Below the pieces are notes generated by a model that did not search any database, was not told where the DNA came from, and worked only from the letters and a program-made list of their open reading frames with translations. A DNA stretch of 52,464 nucleotides. It comes from Opitutales bacterium (GTDB lineage: Bacteria; Verrucomicrobiota; Verrucomicrobiia; Opitutales; Oceanipulchritudinaceae). Both the position numbers and the translations under genes were made by a program. Location: NCBI GenBank assembly GCA_020831585.1, contig JAFIGE010000016.1:1-52464 (forward strand), given 5' to 3'. Shown here piece after piece: positions 1 through 8,731 of the stretch (position 1 is its first letter; each line of letters begins with the position of its first letter).

Positions 1-123
1 GCGCGGCCGCAATCCCCGGGGGCGTCCACTGTACAAAGGGTACGCTTTGATCTTCGTGTAGGCGGCGCCCTGCCGCCGCCCACCCCCCCCCGCGAGAACT
101 GCGCCTTCCACCCGCGCGCTCAT
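1..123 (-). CDS. Possible 5' part of an unidentified gene, cut by window edge
   Basis: An ATG at position 123 on the minus strand opens a frame that stays open for 41 codons to the window edge, 31 nt after the stop of the upstream regulator. The first residues contain VEGAVLAGGGGRR, which faintly resembles the glycine-rich start of nucleotidyltransferases such as MobA (LAGGxSxRMG), but the downstream lysine context is poor. A run of nine C (plus strand, near 90) lies inside. In GC-rich DNA an open frame of this length is weak evidence, so this is only a candidate. Confidence 0.2.
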   Translation of the reverse strand, partial: MSARVEGAVLAGGGGRRQGAAYTKIKAYPLYSGRPRGLRPR

Positions 124-153
124 CCGTTGCAAAAATTTGGTCAGGTGACGGGA

Positions 154-1335
154 TTATTGCCCGCCCCGATTGCGCTGACGGGCGGATGGATGCGCTCCGG
201 CGCGGCGGCGGAAAGAAGAGGGGGCCTCCCCGGCAAATTGCTGGAATACGACGCTGAGCATCCGGCCATCGGCAAATCCGGCGGCGGCGGCGACATCGGC
301 GAGTTTGAGATCGGTTTCGAGAAGGAGGCGTTTGGCGTAATCAACACGGGCAGACTGCATCACGGCGTAGACCGTCTTGCCAAGAGCCGCCCGCGTGCGT
401 CGCTCGAGTTTCCGGCGACTGGCACCCACCAGCAAGGCGCAGTCTTCCACCGAGGACAAGCGGGCGATATCCCGCCGGATCAAGGCAAGCGCCCTTCCCA
501 CGAACTCATCCGGACACTCCGTTGCCTCCGTCGATGCCGCCACGTCGATCCTTAGCGGCGGGACGCTTTCCTCATGGTCCGAAGGCACGGTTTCCCCTTC
601 CATCAGGCGTTTCAAGAGAGCAGCCGCTTGAAAGCCAATGCGCTCCGTATCCAATACGACAGCCGAGAGGGAGAGTGGGCTGAGCTGCTGCTGCCATGGA
701 TCCTGATCAACTCCCAGGAGGGCGACTTCCTCGGGAACAAGGACATCCTGCAAAAGAAGAGACTCCAGGACCACCCGCGCTTCGTGCGTGTTAAAGACAA
801 AGAGGGCGCACGGTTTGGGCCAATCAGGATCGCGCCCGAAAAGCGTGCCCGCCTCCAGCTCCCGGCAAACATACCCGTCCCGGGCCAAACGGTCGCGAAA
901 GGCACGCCCCCGCCGCACAGCCGCCCAATGGGGCGGCTGCATCCCTCCCGCATAGTAAGCGAAGTGACGAAAAGGGCTTTGCAAAAAGAATTCGGCCGCC
1001 AAAGCACCCACCCTCTCATCGTCCGGTATGATCCGCGGTACTAGGGCCACCGGGGAACGGGCCGACACGCTCACGACGGCCCGTATTCCGCGGAGCCGAA
1101 CCAACCGCAGCGCCTCACCTTCGGCATCGATATCAGAGAAGTTGCCAATCACCCCGTCGACTTTTTCGACCCGGCGAAACTCGTGCCCGAGTTGCCCTTC
1201 GTGCGCCACATTCATCAGCCGCCAGGAGGGTTCCGCGAGCGCAAAGCGCAAGATCCCACGCTGGATGCCGCGCTGATGCTCATAAGCGGCATTGAGCGCC
1301 ACGTAGATATTCTTCTTCCGAGGTAAAGATTTCAT
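154..1335 (-). CDS. XylR-type AraC family transcriptional regulator with periplasmic-binding-like sensor domain
   Basis: Predicted cytoplasmic sugar-responsive transcription factor of 393 residues. Residues about 8-275 have the LacI/periplasmic-binding fold pattern of XylR-type regulators (the AYEHQRGIQRGILRFA start, the FFLQSPFRHFAYYAG segment and LLGVDQDPWQQQLSPLSLSAV near the end of the sensor). The last ~100 residues are an AraC-type double helix-turn-helix (RRKLERRTRAALGKTVY, KLADVAAAAGFADGRMLSVVFQQFAG). This architecture is abundant in Verrucomicrobiota, where it usually sits beside carbohydrate or surface-protein genes. It is divergent from the PEP-CTERM gene, and the shared intergenic region carries a 21-bp-spaced direct repeat that would suit an AraC-type dimer. 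The ligand cannot be read from the sequence; the xylose isomerase gene in this window is 26 kb away. The ATG at 1335 is the only sensible start. Confidence 0.9.
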   Translation of the reverse strand: MKSLPRKKNIYVALNAAYEHQRGIQRGILRFALAEPSWRLMNVAHEGQLGHEFRRVEKVDGVIGNFSDIDAEGEALRLVRLRGIRAVVSVSARSPVALVPRIIPDDERVGALAAEFFLQSPFRHFAYYAGGMQPPHWAAVRRGRAFRDRLARDGYVCRELEAGTLFGRDPDWPKPCALFVFNTHEARVVLESLLLQDVLVPEEVALLGVDQDPWQQQLSPLSLSAVVLDTERIGFQAAALLKRLMEGETVPSDHEESVPPLRIDVAASTEATECPDEFVGRALALIRRDIARLSSVEDCALLVGASRRKLERRTRAALGKTVYAVMQSARVDYAKRLLLETDLKLADVAAAAGFADGRMLSVVFQQFAGEAPSSFRRRAGAHPSARQRNRGGQ

Positions 1336-1403
1336 GGAAAACGCCTAGTAAACAGAGGGCCCGGCACCCAAACCCGATGAAAACACGAGGACGGAACCAG
1401 TGT

Positions 1404-1434
1404 CGGAAATCAGATAATCTTTGCCGGAAATCAG
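1404..1434. promoter_or_regulatory. Direct repeat with 21-bp spacing, candidate AraC-type operator
   Basis: The decamer CGGAAATCAG occurs at 1404-1413 and again, identically, at 1425-1434. The start-to-start distance is 21 bp, two helical turns, the same geometry as the AraC I1-I2 half-sites. It lies between the divergent regulator (start 1335) and the PEP-CTERM gene (start 1534). The repeat is seen directly; binding by the adjacent regulator is inference. Confidence 0.5.
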
Positions 1435-1533
1435 CAACGCAATTTCTTCCGCACGCGGTTATACTTGCCGGGGTTGTGAGCTCCATTGCCCGACGTTTAA
1501 CCGTATCCATTAAAAACAACCAGATTCGATCTC

Positions 1534-2304
1534 ATGAAAAAGACCTACTCCCTCCTCGCTTGCATGGCGCTGGTCGCCTCGACCGCTTCGGCGCAGGTGA
1601 CCGTCGTATATAGCCAAACATTCAACAACACGGTCAATGCGACTCTCATCAATATTCCCGGTTGGAACTGGGCCGTTAGCGACGGTGGCGACTCCGCTTC
1701 GACTGCACGGCAATTCAGCCGACTCTCCAACGGCACGGGGATCGGCGGCACTGCCGGGTTCGTCTACAATGCGCCCGCCGCTCAGGTTGGCGAGGTTGCC
1801 TCCCTCACATGGTACAATGGGGCGACCTTTTCGCAGGACACACTCGATTCCCTGAGCGTTTTCATCGGTCACAATAACAATGCCAACGAAACGCGCTTTG
1901 TTATCGAAATTGACGGCGCCGGCTGGTTCACGACCACCCAGGCGTGGACGAATAACGTCGGGGGCGGCGGGAACTTTGCCTCCCAAGCCGTCGAAGTGTC
2001 ATTGAATTTCACCACCACCGGCTCCGCCTGGCGCCCTTTGGCGTTTGATGGCAATGTTGGCGCGGCGAGCACCGGATTTGCCGTGTTCTCCGGCGACCAG
2101 TCGGCCAACGCCCTCGAAACCACGCTGCCTGCGGGTACGATCACGGCCGTGGGTGTCTACAACTACATCTACAACTACATGCCCGCCGGTTCCATCACCC
2201 GTTTCGACGACTTCGCCGTGGCCATCCCTGAGCCTTCGACCTACGCGGCGATTCTTGGACTTCTGGCCCTCGGCCTCCTCATCCACCGCCGTCGTCGCGC
2301 CTGA
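1534..2304 (+). CDS. PEP-CTERM sorting-domain surface protein
   Basis: A 256-residue exported protein. It has an N-terminal signal peptide (MKKTYSLLACMALVASTASA with AxA cleavage), a Ser/Thr/Gly/Asn-rich beta-type body and a C-terminal sorting signal: the PEPSTYAAILGLLALGLL segment followed by HRRRRA. That is the standard PEP motif, transmembrane helix and arginine cluster recognised by exosortase, so the protein is probably processed and delivered to the cell surface or extracellular matrix. No exosortase gene is present in the window. The body shows no recognisable enzyme motif. It is divergent from the AraC/XylR regulator and is followed by a strong terminator, so it is probably monocistronic and possibly controlled by that regulator. 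Confidence 0.88.
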   Translation: MKKTYSLLACMALVASTASAQVTVVYSQTFNNTVNATLINIPGWNWAVSDGGDSASTARQFSRLSNGTGIGGTAGFVYNAPAAQVGEVASLTWYNGATFSQDTLDSLSVFIGHNNNANETRFVIEIDGAGWFTTTQAWTNNVGGGGNFASQAVEVSLNFTTTGSAWRPLAFDGNVGAASTGFAVFSGDQSANALETTLPAGTITAVGVYNYIYNYMPAGSITRFDDFAVAIPEPSTYAAILGLLALGLLIHRRRRA

Positions 2305-2343
2305 CCGCGGCTCATTCGCTTCGCGCGCCCTACCTTCTTCCGT

Positions 2344-2383
2344 GTGGCCGGTCCAACCCTGTGTTGGCCCGGCCACTTTTTTT
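2344..2383 (+). terminator. Rho-independent terminator after the PEP-CTERM gene
   Basis: GTGGCCGG and CCGGCCAC form an 8-bp outer stem, continued by CCAAC/GTTGG after one mismatch, followed immediately by a run of seven T. It lies 40 nt past the stop of the PEP-CTERM gene. Confidence 0.9.
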
Positions 2384-2409
2384 CTCCCTCCGCACGCAAA
2401 CACGCTGCC

Positions 2410-2426
2410 TGGTAAATTTACTTGAC
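2410..2426 (+). repeat. Dispersed intergenic motif, copy a
   Basis: The sequence TGGTAAATTTACTTGAC lies between two convergent genes. It matches at most positions sequences at 40147-40163 and 40230-40246, and more loosely one at 43975-43987 on the minus strand. No -10 element follows at promoter spacing, so a plain promoter is unlikely. Confidence 0.4.
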
Positions 2427-2472
2427 AAAATGAGCGAATGTCGGACACAACCTGATGTTGAAAGGGATTAGA

Positions 2473-3249
2473 TTAGATTTCGTGAGGAGGGTTGAGGATC
2501 TCCAGCAATTTCCCATGGATTGCCGGATGAGCGACAAGGAGGCTGTCGGAGAGAGCGGGGTCGCCTCCGTGCCAATCGGTGGCGACAGCCCCGGCCCCGC
2601 GGAGAACGGGCAGGATGGCAGCGGTGTCCCAGAGATTCATGATGGGATCACACATGATGTCGGCTGCGCCGCGCGCGACCATGGTGTATCCGAAACAATC
2701 GCCCCAACTGCGATACATGCCGGTGGCGTCGAGAAGGGCTTGCCACCCTTCCGGGTTGCGGTGAAGGGGCGGGGACTTGGGGTCGGTGGTGAGCAGAAGA
2801 CACTCCTTGAGGGGGGGCGGGGTGCGCAGACGCAGAGGACGGTCGCCGAGCCAGGCGGCCTCCGCATTACCGACAAATAGCTGCCCGGTCACAGGGAGGT
2901 GAATGGCTCCCCAAATCGGCTGAGTCCCTTGGCGCAGGCAAATGAGGGTGCCAAAGAGGGGAGATCCGGCGGCAAACGACTTTGTGCCGTCAATGGGATC
3001 CAGCACCCAGGTATATTCGGCTTCGTTCGCCGTCTCTCCAAACTCCTCTCCGATGATGCCATGGTCGGGAAAAGTGCGGCCGATCTCCCGTCGAAGAATC
3101 TCCTCCGCCCGGCGATCTGCGCAGGTGACGGGGGTCTGATCCGCCTTGAGTTCGACCTTGAGGTCGGGATCGGCAAACAGAGGGAGGATGGCTTCCGCGC
3201 TCACACGGGCCAAATGGGCGAGAAACGGGCGCATTTCGGAGGGTTCCAT
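2473..3249 (-). CDS. hisN: Inositol monophosphatase family phosphatase, histidinol-phosphatase-like
   Basis: Mg2+-dependent phosphatase of 258 residues from the ATG at 3249. It carries the family metal-binding motifs: GEEFGE (first metal ligand Glu), DPIDGTKSF (the DPxDGTxxF signature) and WDTAAILPVLRGAGA (the WDxAAxxxxxxxAG signature). The N-terminal VELKADQTPVTCADRRAE segment and the DGTKSF variant are closer to the histidinol-phosphate phosphatase (HisN) branch than to SuhB, so histidinol phosphate is the best substrate guess; inositol-1-phosphate or 3'-phosphoadenosine 5'-phosphate remain possible. A longer frame exists from 3357, but it would overlap the divergent exonuclease gene, and the family begins close to the chosen Met. 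No other his gene is nearby. Confidence 0.85.
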   Translation of the reverse strand: MEPSEMRPFLAHLARVSAEAILPLFADPDLKVELKADQTPVTCADRRAEEILRREIGRTFPDHGIIGEEFGETANEAEYTWVLDPIDGTKSFAAGSPLFGTLICLRQGTQPIWGAIHLPVTGQLFVGNAEAAWLGDRPLRLRTPPPLKECLLLTTDPKSPPLHRNPEGWQALLDATGMYRSWGDCFGYTMVARGAADIMCDPIMNLWDTAAILPVLRGAGAVATDWHGGDPALSDSLLVAHPAIHGKLLEILNPPHEI

Positions 3250-3334
3250 GGAGCCGCATTCAAGTCTTCCGTAGCCTGCGCGTGCAACCGCTAAATCCTT
3301 TGACTCCCCGTTAAGTCGGCCTGACAGTAAATCG

Positions 3335-3991
3335 GTGAATTGGACCGCCGCCACCATCCATGTGATCGATTTCGAGGGTCACCGAAGCTATGGAGTGGTC
3401 GAGTATGGGGTCGCTTCCATCTGCCTGGGGAGGGTGACAGGGACCGCCACACGCTTGTGTGCACCGCTCGACCGCATCCGCGAGGAGGATGTGCGGGTGC
3501 ACGGTATCCGCGAGACGGATGCGGCGGGCAACCCACCCTTTTCCGCCGATTATGAGACCTTCGTGGAGTTGCGGCGCGGCGGGGTGTTTGCGGCACACAA
3601 CAAAGTGGTCGAACACGCCTTGCTTAAACACACGTGGGCTTATCCGCCCTTTGTGCCGGATTATCGGGGCAACGGCGGTGAAACCGCAGAATGGGGTCCA
3701 TGGATTGACACCCTGCGCCTTTACCAGCGGCTTTATCCGGATCTGCCGGGCCATGCGCTTGGTGGGCTGATTGACGCCTTTGGCCTCCGCGCGGAACTGG
3801 AAGAGTTGGCTCTGCTGCATTGCCCGCCCGCCCGCCGCAAGGCCCACTGTGCGCTCTACGATGCCTTGGCTTCAGCGCTCCTGCTGAGTCGCCTGCAAAA
3901 GGAGCCGCCGGTCGCGGATCGATCTCTCGCGCACCTGCTCGAATTGAGCGGGGAAACCCTCGCGGAGGCACCGGAGCTCTTTGCCGACTAG
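3335..3991 (+). CDS. DEDDh-type 3'-5' exonuclease (DnaQ-like)
   Basis: A 218-residue single-domain exonuclease starting at GTG 3335. The Exo I motif is IHVIDFEGH (DxE, residues about 8-16). An Exo II-like segment, FAAHNKVVEHALL, has Glu where Asp is usual. Exo III is HCALYDALASALLL, with the H-x(4)-D spacing of the DEDDh subfamily. It resembles DNA polymerase III epsilon-like repair or degradation nucleases rather than the replicative proofreader. It diverges from the HisN-like gene, the two starts being only ~85 nt apart. The substrate is not evident. Confidence 0.75.
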   Translation: MNWTAATIHVIDFEGHRSYGVVEYGVASICLGRVTGTATRLCAPLDRIREEDVRVHGIRETDAAGNPPFSADYETFVELRRGGVFAAHNKVVEHALLKHTWAYPPFVPDYRGNGGETAEWGPWIDTLRLYQRLYPDLPGHALGGLIDAFGLRAELEELALLHCPPARRKAHCALYDALASALLLSRLQKEPPVADRSLAHLLELSGETLAEAPELFAD

Positions 3992-4060
3992 CTGCTTCCA
4001 CGAGCCTTCGGATCGGCGGATTCCCCTCTATTTTCTCCTCGCAAGGCAGGAACGCAGCGG

Positions 4061-4903
4061 GTGGACTTCCTTAAAATGCCTATCTGGGAAGCGATTTTAT
4101 TCGGGTTGGTGCAGGGATTGACGGAGTTTCTCCCCATTTCCAGCACAGCGCACATCGTCATTTTCGGCTACATCGTGGGTCGAACGACGCCGGGTCTCGG
4201 TTTTGAGATTTTTTTGCACATGGCTTCGCTTCTCGCCGTGCTGCTGTACTTCCGTCAGGATCTCTATTGGGTGATCGGGGGGTTCTTCCGATGGGTCCTC
4301 GGCCGGGGAACCGGCGATGATGCCGTGGCTGGCCGCTTTGCCATCTATCTCGGTGTGGGAACCATCATCACGGGGGGGCTTGGCCTGATCATGATGAAGG
4401 TTCTCGGCGATACCATCAAAGCGCCGCCGGTGGTGGCCACAGCTTTGATCGGGACGGCCATTGCGCTGCTACTGGTAGAGCGGCTGCAACGGTTGGACGG
4501 CCGGGGGATGTCTCAACTGGGACTTCTCGATGCCATCCTTGTGGGTCTCGCGCAAACGGTGGCCGTTTTGCCGGGCGTTTCCCGCTCGGGGGCAACGCTG
4601 ATCGCGGGCCTGGCGCTGGGCTTGAACCGCGATACGGCGGTTCGCTTCTCCTTCCTCCTCGCCATTCCGGTGCTGGCGGGATCCTCTGTTCTCGCGCTCA
4701 AGGATATTTCGGGGGGGGAGTTTGCGGCCATCGGTCTTCCCGCCCTGATTGTGAGTTTTATTGTCTCTTTTATCGCTTCCTGGGTGAGCATTCTTTGGCT
4801 CATCGGCTTCCTGAAACAGAGACGCTTGTATTGGTTTTCCATCTACCTCGTGGCTTTGGCCATCTTTGTTTTTATAGCCTTTCCAAGCGGGCAGGCGTTC
4901 TAA
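4061..4903 (+). CDS. uppP: Undecaprenyl-diphosphatase
   Basis: Integral membrane enzyme of 280 residues that dephosphorylates undecaprenyl diphosphate to recycle the lipid carrier for peptidoglycan and surface polysaccharides; its loss or excess changes bacitracin sensitivity. Signature motifs are present: GLVQGLTEFLPISSTAHI near the N-terminus and LPGVSRSGATL in the second half, with about eight hydrophobic helices. Length matches the BacA/UppP family (about 265-285). The GTG at 4061 has an AGGCAGGAA sequence at good distance; an internal ATG at 4076 is an alternative start. Converges on the TolA/TonB-like gene. Confidence 0.93.
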   Translation: MDFLKMPIWEAILFGLVQGLTEFLPISSTAHIVIFGYIVGRTTPGLGFEIFLHMASLLAVLLYFRQDLYWVIGGFFRWVLGRGTGDDAVAGRFAIYLGVGTIITGGLGLIMMKVLGDTIKAPPVVATALIGTAIALLLVERLQRLDGRGMSQLGLLDAILVGLAQTVAVLPGVSRSGATLIAGLALGLNRDTAVRFSFLLAIPVLAGSSVLALKDISGGEFAAIGLPALIVSFIVSFIASWVSILWLIGFLKQRRLYWFSIYLVALAIFVFIAFPSGQAF

Positions 4904-5146
4904 GAGCCGCCCCGTGGCGCGGGCGCACGGCCCAATGCGAAAGTAAAAAGGGCCCGCAGGCCAATGGCGAAAAGGTGAGCCGGGTGATTCATCCCCGGAC
5001 CGCGACGGAGAGACGGCTTCGCACTCCCTGAATGCCTCCGGCGCCGGAGTGGGCTCGCGAGGGATTCGCCCCCCGCTGCCGCCGCGTGTCGACCGCTGAA
5101 GTCTGGTCGACAACGGAAGCGCAGCGGTTCTTCAGCAAAACAGAAT

Positions 5147-5944
5147 CTACCCGTCGGTACTGCGAAAGGTCGTAGTCCAGGTGTGGGCGCGGCCACTGGG
5201 GGGAGCGGGGAAACGCCCGATGCGATCAAAGGTGGCCCGGACTGATTGGTCGAAGGCGCGGTTGCCCGAGCTTTGCACGATATCCACTTGCGTGATGCGA
5301 CCCGTGGCATCCACTTGGAATCGGGCGACGGCGGCGAGGTCTCTCCCCGTAGGGTCAAACGCCGCGCGCAAACGGGCGCGGATGTCGTTCAGATAGTTGT
5401 CCATAGCCGACCGTTCGGTGGCGGAGCGCGCTTCATAATTTTCCACGCGGAGATCGGCGGCGCTGCGGAGGCGCTCGCGGATATCCGTCTGGATGCGCAC
5501 GTTGGGTACCGGGGACGGCGGCGGGCGCTGCGTGACGCGCTGGGTGCGGTCGGGCAGATTGCGGTCACGCGCCCAATCTTCAAAGCGGATCTGCCGGGGT
5601 GGCTCGGGCGTGGGGGGCGGCGGAGCGGGCGGCGGCGGAGCCACAGGTTCGGGAATGGGGGCCAGATTAACCGGCGGGGGCGCACGGAGATCTTCCACCG
5701 GATTCATTTGAAGCGGAGGAAGGGGCTCGGGTTCGGGTTCCGGGCGCGGGGGAGTTGGTTCGGCCGGAGTCGGCGCGAGTTCCGCTTCGGCTTCGGCGAG
5801 AGAGACCAGCTCGAAGACATGGACCGGCTCTTCTTTCTCGACCCGGCTCCAAAGGCTCAGGCCCACAATGGCAGCAACCACGATCACGTGGAGACCGAGA
5901 GAGAAGAAAAATCCATTGTTGGAACGATCCCTGTCCATGGTCAA
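5147..5944 (-). CDS. TolA/TonB-like energy-transducing protein
   Basis: A 265-residue protein with a short cytoplasmic start, one N-terminal transmembrane helix (FFFSLGLHVIVVAAIVGLSLW, 13-33), a long Pro/Glu-rich periplasm-spanning segment (about 50-125) and a C-terminal TonB/TolA-type domain (about 175-265; VARFQVDATGRITQVDIVQSSGNRAFDQSV). It would transmit proton-motive force from the TolQR/ExbBD motor to the outer membrane. It is the third gene of the operon and overlaps the preceding TolR/ExbD gene by 4 nt (ATGA). Whether it works as TonB (transport) or TolA (division and envelope integrity) cannot be decided; no tolB, pal or TonB receptor gene is present here. Confidence 0.85.
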   Translation of the reverse strand: MTMDRDRSNNGFFFSLGLHVIVVAAIVGLSLWSRVEKEEPVHVFELVSLAEAEAELAPTPAEPTPPRPEPEPEPLPPLQMNPVEDLRAPPPVNLAPIPEPVAPPPPAPPPPTPEPPRQIRFEDWARDRNLPDRTQRVTQRPPPSPVPNVRIQTDIRERLRSAADLRVENYEARSATERSAMDNYLNDIRARLRAAFDPTGRDLAAVARFQVDATGRITQVDIVQSSGNRAFDQSVRATFDRIGRFPAPPSGRAHTWTTTFRSTDG

Positions 5945-6354
5945 CGGGCACGAGTCTCCAGGCTGATTCGGGTCAGTTGGTAGGACTTGATCAGGTCCAT
6001 GAGATCCACCACAGCCTGGTAGCGCAGGTCGGCGTCGGCGCGAACGGAAATTACAGGGGGCGAGGGGTCCAGGGAAAAGAGTTCCAGGTTCTCCCGCAGT
6101 GTCTCGGGCGTGACGGGATCGCTGCCCCAGAAAATACGGCCTTCGGCATCGAGGGAAATCTCCTGCACACGCGGGCGCTCGGCGGTCTGCGGACGGGCGG
6201 TTTCCACGGGCAGGTTGATGTCGATGGATTGCTCCAACAACGGTGCCGTGATCATGAAGATGATGAGGAGGGCGAAGGCGAGGTCGATCAACGGCGTCAC
6301 GTTGATCTCAGACATGGCACCGAGGCGCTCACGGCGATGGAAGGTACGGGCCAT
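5941..6354 (-). CDS. TolR/ExbD biopolymer transport protein
   Basis: A 137-residue inner-membrane protein. After a short basic cytoplasmic start it has one transmembrane helix containing the essential Asp (INVTPLIDLAFALLIIFMITAPL), followed by a periplasmic domain with the family segment SVRADADLRYQAVVDLMDLIKSYQLTRISLETR. The Asp in PLIDLAF is the proton-path residue of ExbD/TolR. Its start overlaps the stop of the TolQ/ExbB gene by 1 nt (TGATG), and its end overlaps the TolA/TonB-like gene by 4 nt, indicating translational coupling and a 5:2:1-type motor complex. Confidence 0.93.
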   Translation of the reverse strand: MARTFHRRERLGAMSEINVTPLIDLAFALLIIFMITAPLLEQSIDINLPVETARPQTAERPRVQEISLDAEGRIFWGSDPVTPETLRENLELFSLDPSPPVISVRADADLRYQAVVDLMDLIKSYQLTRISLETRAR

Positions 6355-7061
6355 CAGGAAGGGTCTCCGCCTTTCGCTTCCAGTTCAATGCGGTCGGCCA
6401 CGTTGCTGGCAAAATTCTCCAGTTCGGTGATCATCATCTTCACCTGTGTGAGCAAAAAGTTGTATCCAAAGACCGACGGAATGGCCACAACGAGGCCGGC
6501 GACGGTCGTGAGGAGGGCACCGGATACGCCCGGAGCGAGGGCACCGATGTTTGCCGAGGCTTGCCCGGTGATCGCTCCGAAGGCATCCATCACCCCCCAA
6601 ACCGTGCCGAGCAGGCCCATAAACGGGGCCCCGGTCACAATCGACCCAAGCAAAATCATCTTGGTCTCGTAGCGCATACTCTCCCTCGCAACGGCACGCT
6701 GAAGCGCGTTTTCCACATGGCCCACGGCATAAGTACCGCCCTTCGCGCGGTGGTAGGCACCGAGTGCTTCGCGGGCCACGCCGGCATAGGGCCCCTTGGC
6801 TTTGCCGAGCTTCGGATCGATCCGCAGGATGCGTTCGGTCGCGCCCAACCGCTCTTCAATGGCGTTATTTGCATTCCGCAGCTTGGAGAGGTCCATGTAT
6901 TTGCCAATCATCACGGTCCACGCCACCAAGCTGGTGAAGATCAGAAGGATGATGATGACTTTACCCGCGAAGTTCGACTGGGCGTAGTAATCAAGAATGC
7001 CCGCCAAAGGCAGGCATTCGATAAAAAGATGGGCGGGTGGTGTCGGCAGAGTCCAATCCAT
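6354..7061 (-). CDS. TolQ/ExbB/MotA-family proton channel protein
   Basis: A 235-residue protein with three transmembrane segments (about 29-50, 140-165, 180-205). The conserved pore region reads GAPFMGLLGTVWGVMDAFGAI, then ISGALLTTVAGLVVAIPSVFGYNFL, matching the TolQ/ExbB TM2-TM3 signature (GLLGTVxGxMxAF, ALxTTxxGLxVAIP). It forms the stator channel with TolR/ExbD. The first gene of a three-gene operon. A TTG-initiated extension to 7085 is possible, but the ATG at 7061 is preferred. Confidence 0.93.
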   Translation of the reverse strand: MDWTLPTPPAHLFIECLPLAGILDYYAQSNFAGKVIIILLIFTSLVAWTVMIGKYMDLSKLRNANNAIEERLGATERILRIDPKLGKAKGPYAGVAREALGAYHRAKGGTYAVGHVENALQRAVARESMRYETKMILLGSIVTGAPFMGLLGTVWGVMDAFGAITGQASANIGALAPGVSGALLTTVAGLVVAIPSVFGYNFLLTQVKMMITELENFASNVADRIELEAKGGDPS

Positions 7062-7233
7062 AGTGGTAGAAGCCAAGTTAGACAACCACTTGGGCGGGCC
7101 AATTCAAAAAAAGAAAACGAAGCCGTAACCTTGTTGTTTGTCCGCTGAGCCCGCTGCAATCCCGTGGCGGTCTCGCCTGGCCCGGACACGCATAGCGCGG
7201 CTTTGAGCCGGAAGAATTGAGCCGCCGTCCCGC

Positions 7234-8724
7234 TCAGCGCCAACTCACGCCGTGCATGGAACCCGTTTCGAGGAAACGCTGGTGCATGCCATAGGCGCGG
7301 CTGAGGGTTTGCGGCGTGTGGCCGTTGCGCACGTCGGAGCTGTAGCTGCGGAGTTCGTCCCGGAAATCGGGGTGGGCACACTTCTCGATGATCTCGGCGG
7401 AGCGCTGGTGCGGATCTTTGCCGCGGAGGTCGGCCACGCCCTGATCGGTCACAATCACCTGCACGCTGTGTTCGCTGTGATCGAGGTGACTGCACAGGGG
7501 CACGATGGGGCTGATCCGGCCGCCTTTGGCGAGGCTCGGGCAGGTGAAGATGGAGATGTAGGCATTCCGCGTGAAGTCACCGCTGCCGCCAATCCCGTTC
7601 ATCATGCTGCTGCCCATGATATGGGTGCTGTTCACGTTGCCGAAAAGGTCGACCTCGATGGCCGTGTTCACGGAAATGATGCCGAGGCGGCGGACGAGTT
7701 CCGGGCTGTTGGAAATCTCCTGCGGGCGCAACACCATGCGGCGGCGGAAGAAGTCGAGGTTTTTGTAGATGTGGTCGAGGACTTCGTTGCTCACGGTGAG
7801 CGAAGTGCCGCTGGCAAAGGTGAGTTTGCCCTTTTCCATGGTCTCGATCACGCTGTCCTGGATAACCTCCGAATACATCTCAAAGGGCGGGATCTCGGGG
7901 TGCTCACCGAGTGCGCCGAGGACGGCGTTGGCGATATTGCCCACCCCGCTCTGGATGGGCAGGAAGGACTCGGGAATGCGGCCTGCGCGGATTTCCGAAG
8001 CGAGGAAGATGGCCACGTTTTCTCCAATCCGTTTGGTGATCGGATCCGCATCGCGGAAGGCCGCCACCTCGTCGGGCTCATCCGTGAACACAACCCCTGC
8101 GATGCGGCGGGGATCGATGCGCACAACGGTGTCTCCGCAGCGGTCCCGTGTGCGGTAAATTGGGATTTCCCGGCGGAAGGGCGGATCGGCCGGTTCAAAA
8201 ATGTCGTGCAGCCCGTATAGCTCGGTCGGGTGGTGGCTGTTGATCTCGATGATGACCTTTTCCGCGTGATTGAGGAAGGTATTGGATGCGCCCACGCTCG
8301 TCGTGAGGGTGATCTCGCCCTCCGCCGTCACTTCCGAGGCTTCGACCACCGCGTAGTGCAATTTGCCCAAAAACCCGTAGCGGATCCATTGCTGCAGCAG
8401 CGACAAGTGCATGTCGAAAAAGTGCGTGCGGCCCTCGTTGATGGCGTTGCGGAGGGCGGCATTGGACTGATAGGGGGTGCGCCAGGCGATGGCGTCTGCT
8501 GCCGCGAGAGCTCCGTCGAGGCTTTCGCCCGTTGATGCACCGGTGACCACGCCGATACGAAAGGGCCGGCCCGCCGCATGTTCCGCCATAGCGCGTGCAG
8601 CGATCGCCCGGGGCACGGCTTTCGCGGCGCCGGCAGGGGTGAATCCGCTGAAGCCCAGCGTCTGTCCATTCTGGATTAGAGAGGCCGCCTCTTCGGCGGT
8701 CAGTTCGGGAAAGGGAAGGCCCAT
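7234..8724 (-). CDS. Acetyl-CoA hydrolase/transferase family protein (succinyl-CoA:acetate CoA-transferase-like)
   Basis: A 496-residue cytoplasmic class I CoA-transferase of the Cat1/AarC type. Visible family features are GQTLGFSGFTPAGAAKAVP near the N-terminus, VGASNTFLNHAEKVIIEIN, IQSGVGNIANAVLGAL, MYSEVIQDSVI (probable catalytic Glu), GIGGSGDFTRNAYISIF and the C-terminal VIVTDQGVADLRG. Such enzymes move CoA between succinyl-CoA, acetate or related acids, or hydrolyse acetyl-CoA; AarC-type enzymes complete an alternative TCA cycle. Full length for the family (about 500). A -35/-10 pair lies just upstream. Neighbours do not further define the substrate. Confidence 0.9.
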   Translation of the reverse strand: MGLPFPELTAEEAASLIQNGQTLGFSGFTPAGAAKAVPRAIAARAMAEHAAGRPFRIGVVTGASTGESLDGALAAADAIAWRTPYQSNAALRNAINEGRTHFFDMHLSLLQQWIRYGFLGKLHYAVVEASEVTAEGEITLTTSVGASNTFLNHAEKVIIEINSHHPTELYGLHDIFEPADPPFRREIPIYRTRDRCGDTVVRIDPRRIAGVVFTDEPDEVAAFRDADPITKRIGENVAIFLASEIRAGRIPESFLPIQSGVGNIANAVLGALGEHPEIPPFEMYSEVIQDSVIETMEKGKLTFASGTSLTVSNEVLDHIYKNLDFFRRRMVLRPQEISNSPELVRRLGIISVNTAIEVDLFGNVNSTHIMGSSMMNGIGGSGDFTRNAYISIFTCPSLAKGGRISPIVPLCSHLDHSEHSVQVIVTDQGVADLRGKDPHQRSAEIIEKCAHPDFRDELRSYSSDVRNGHTPQTLSRAYGMHQRFLETGSMHGVSWR

Positions 8725-8731
8725 GATCTTT

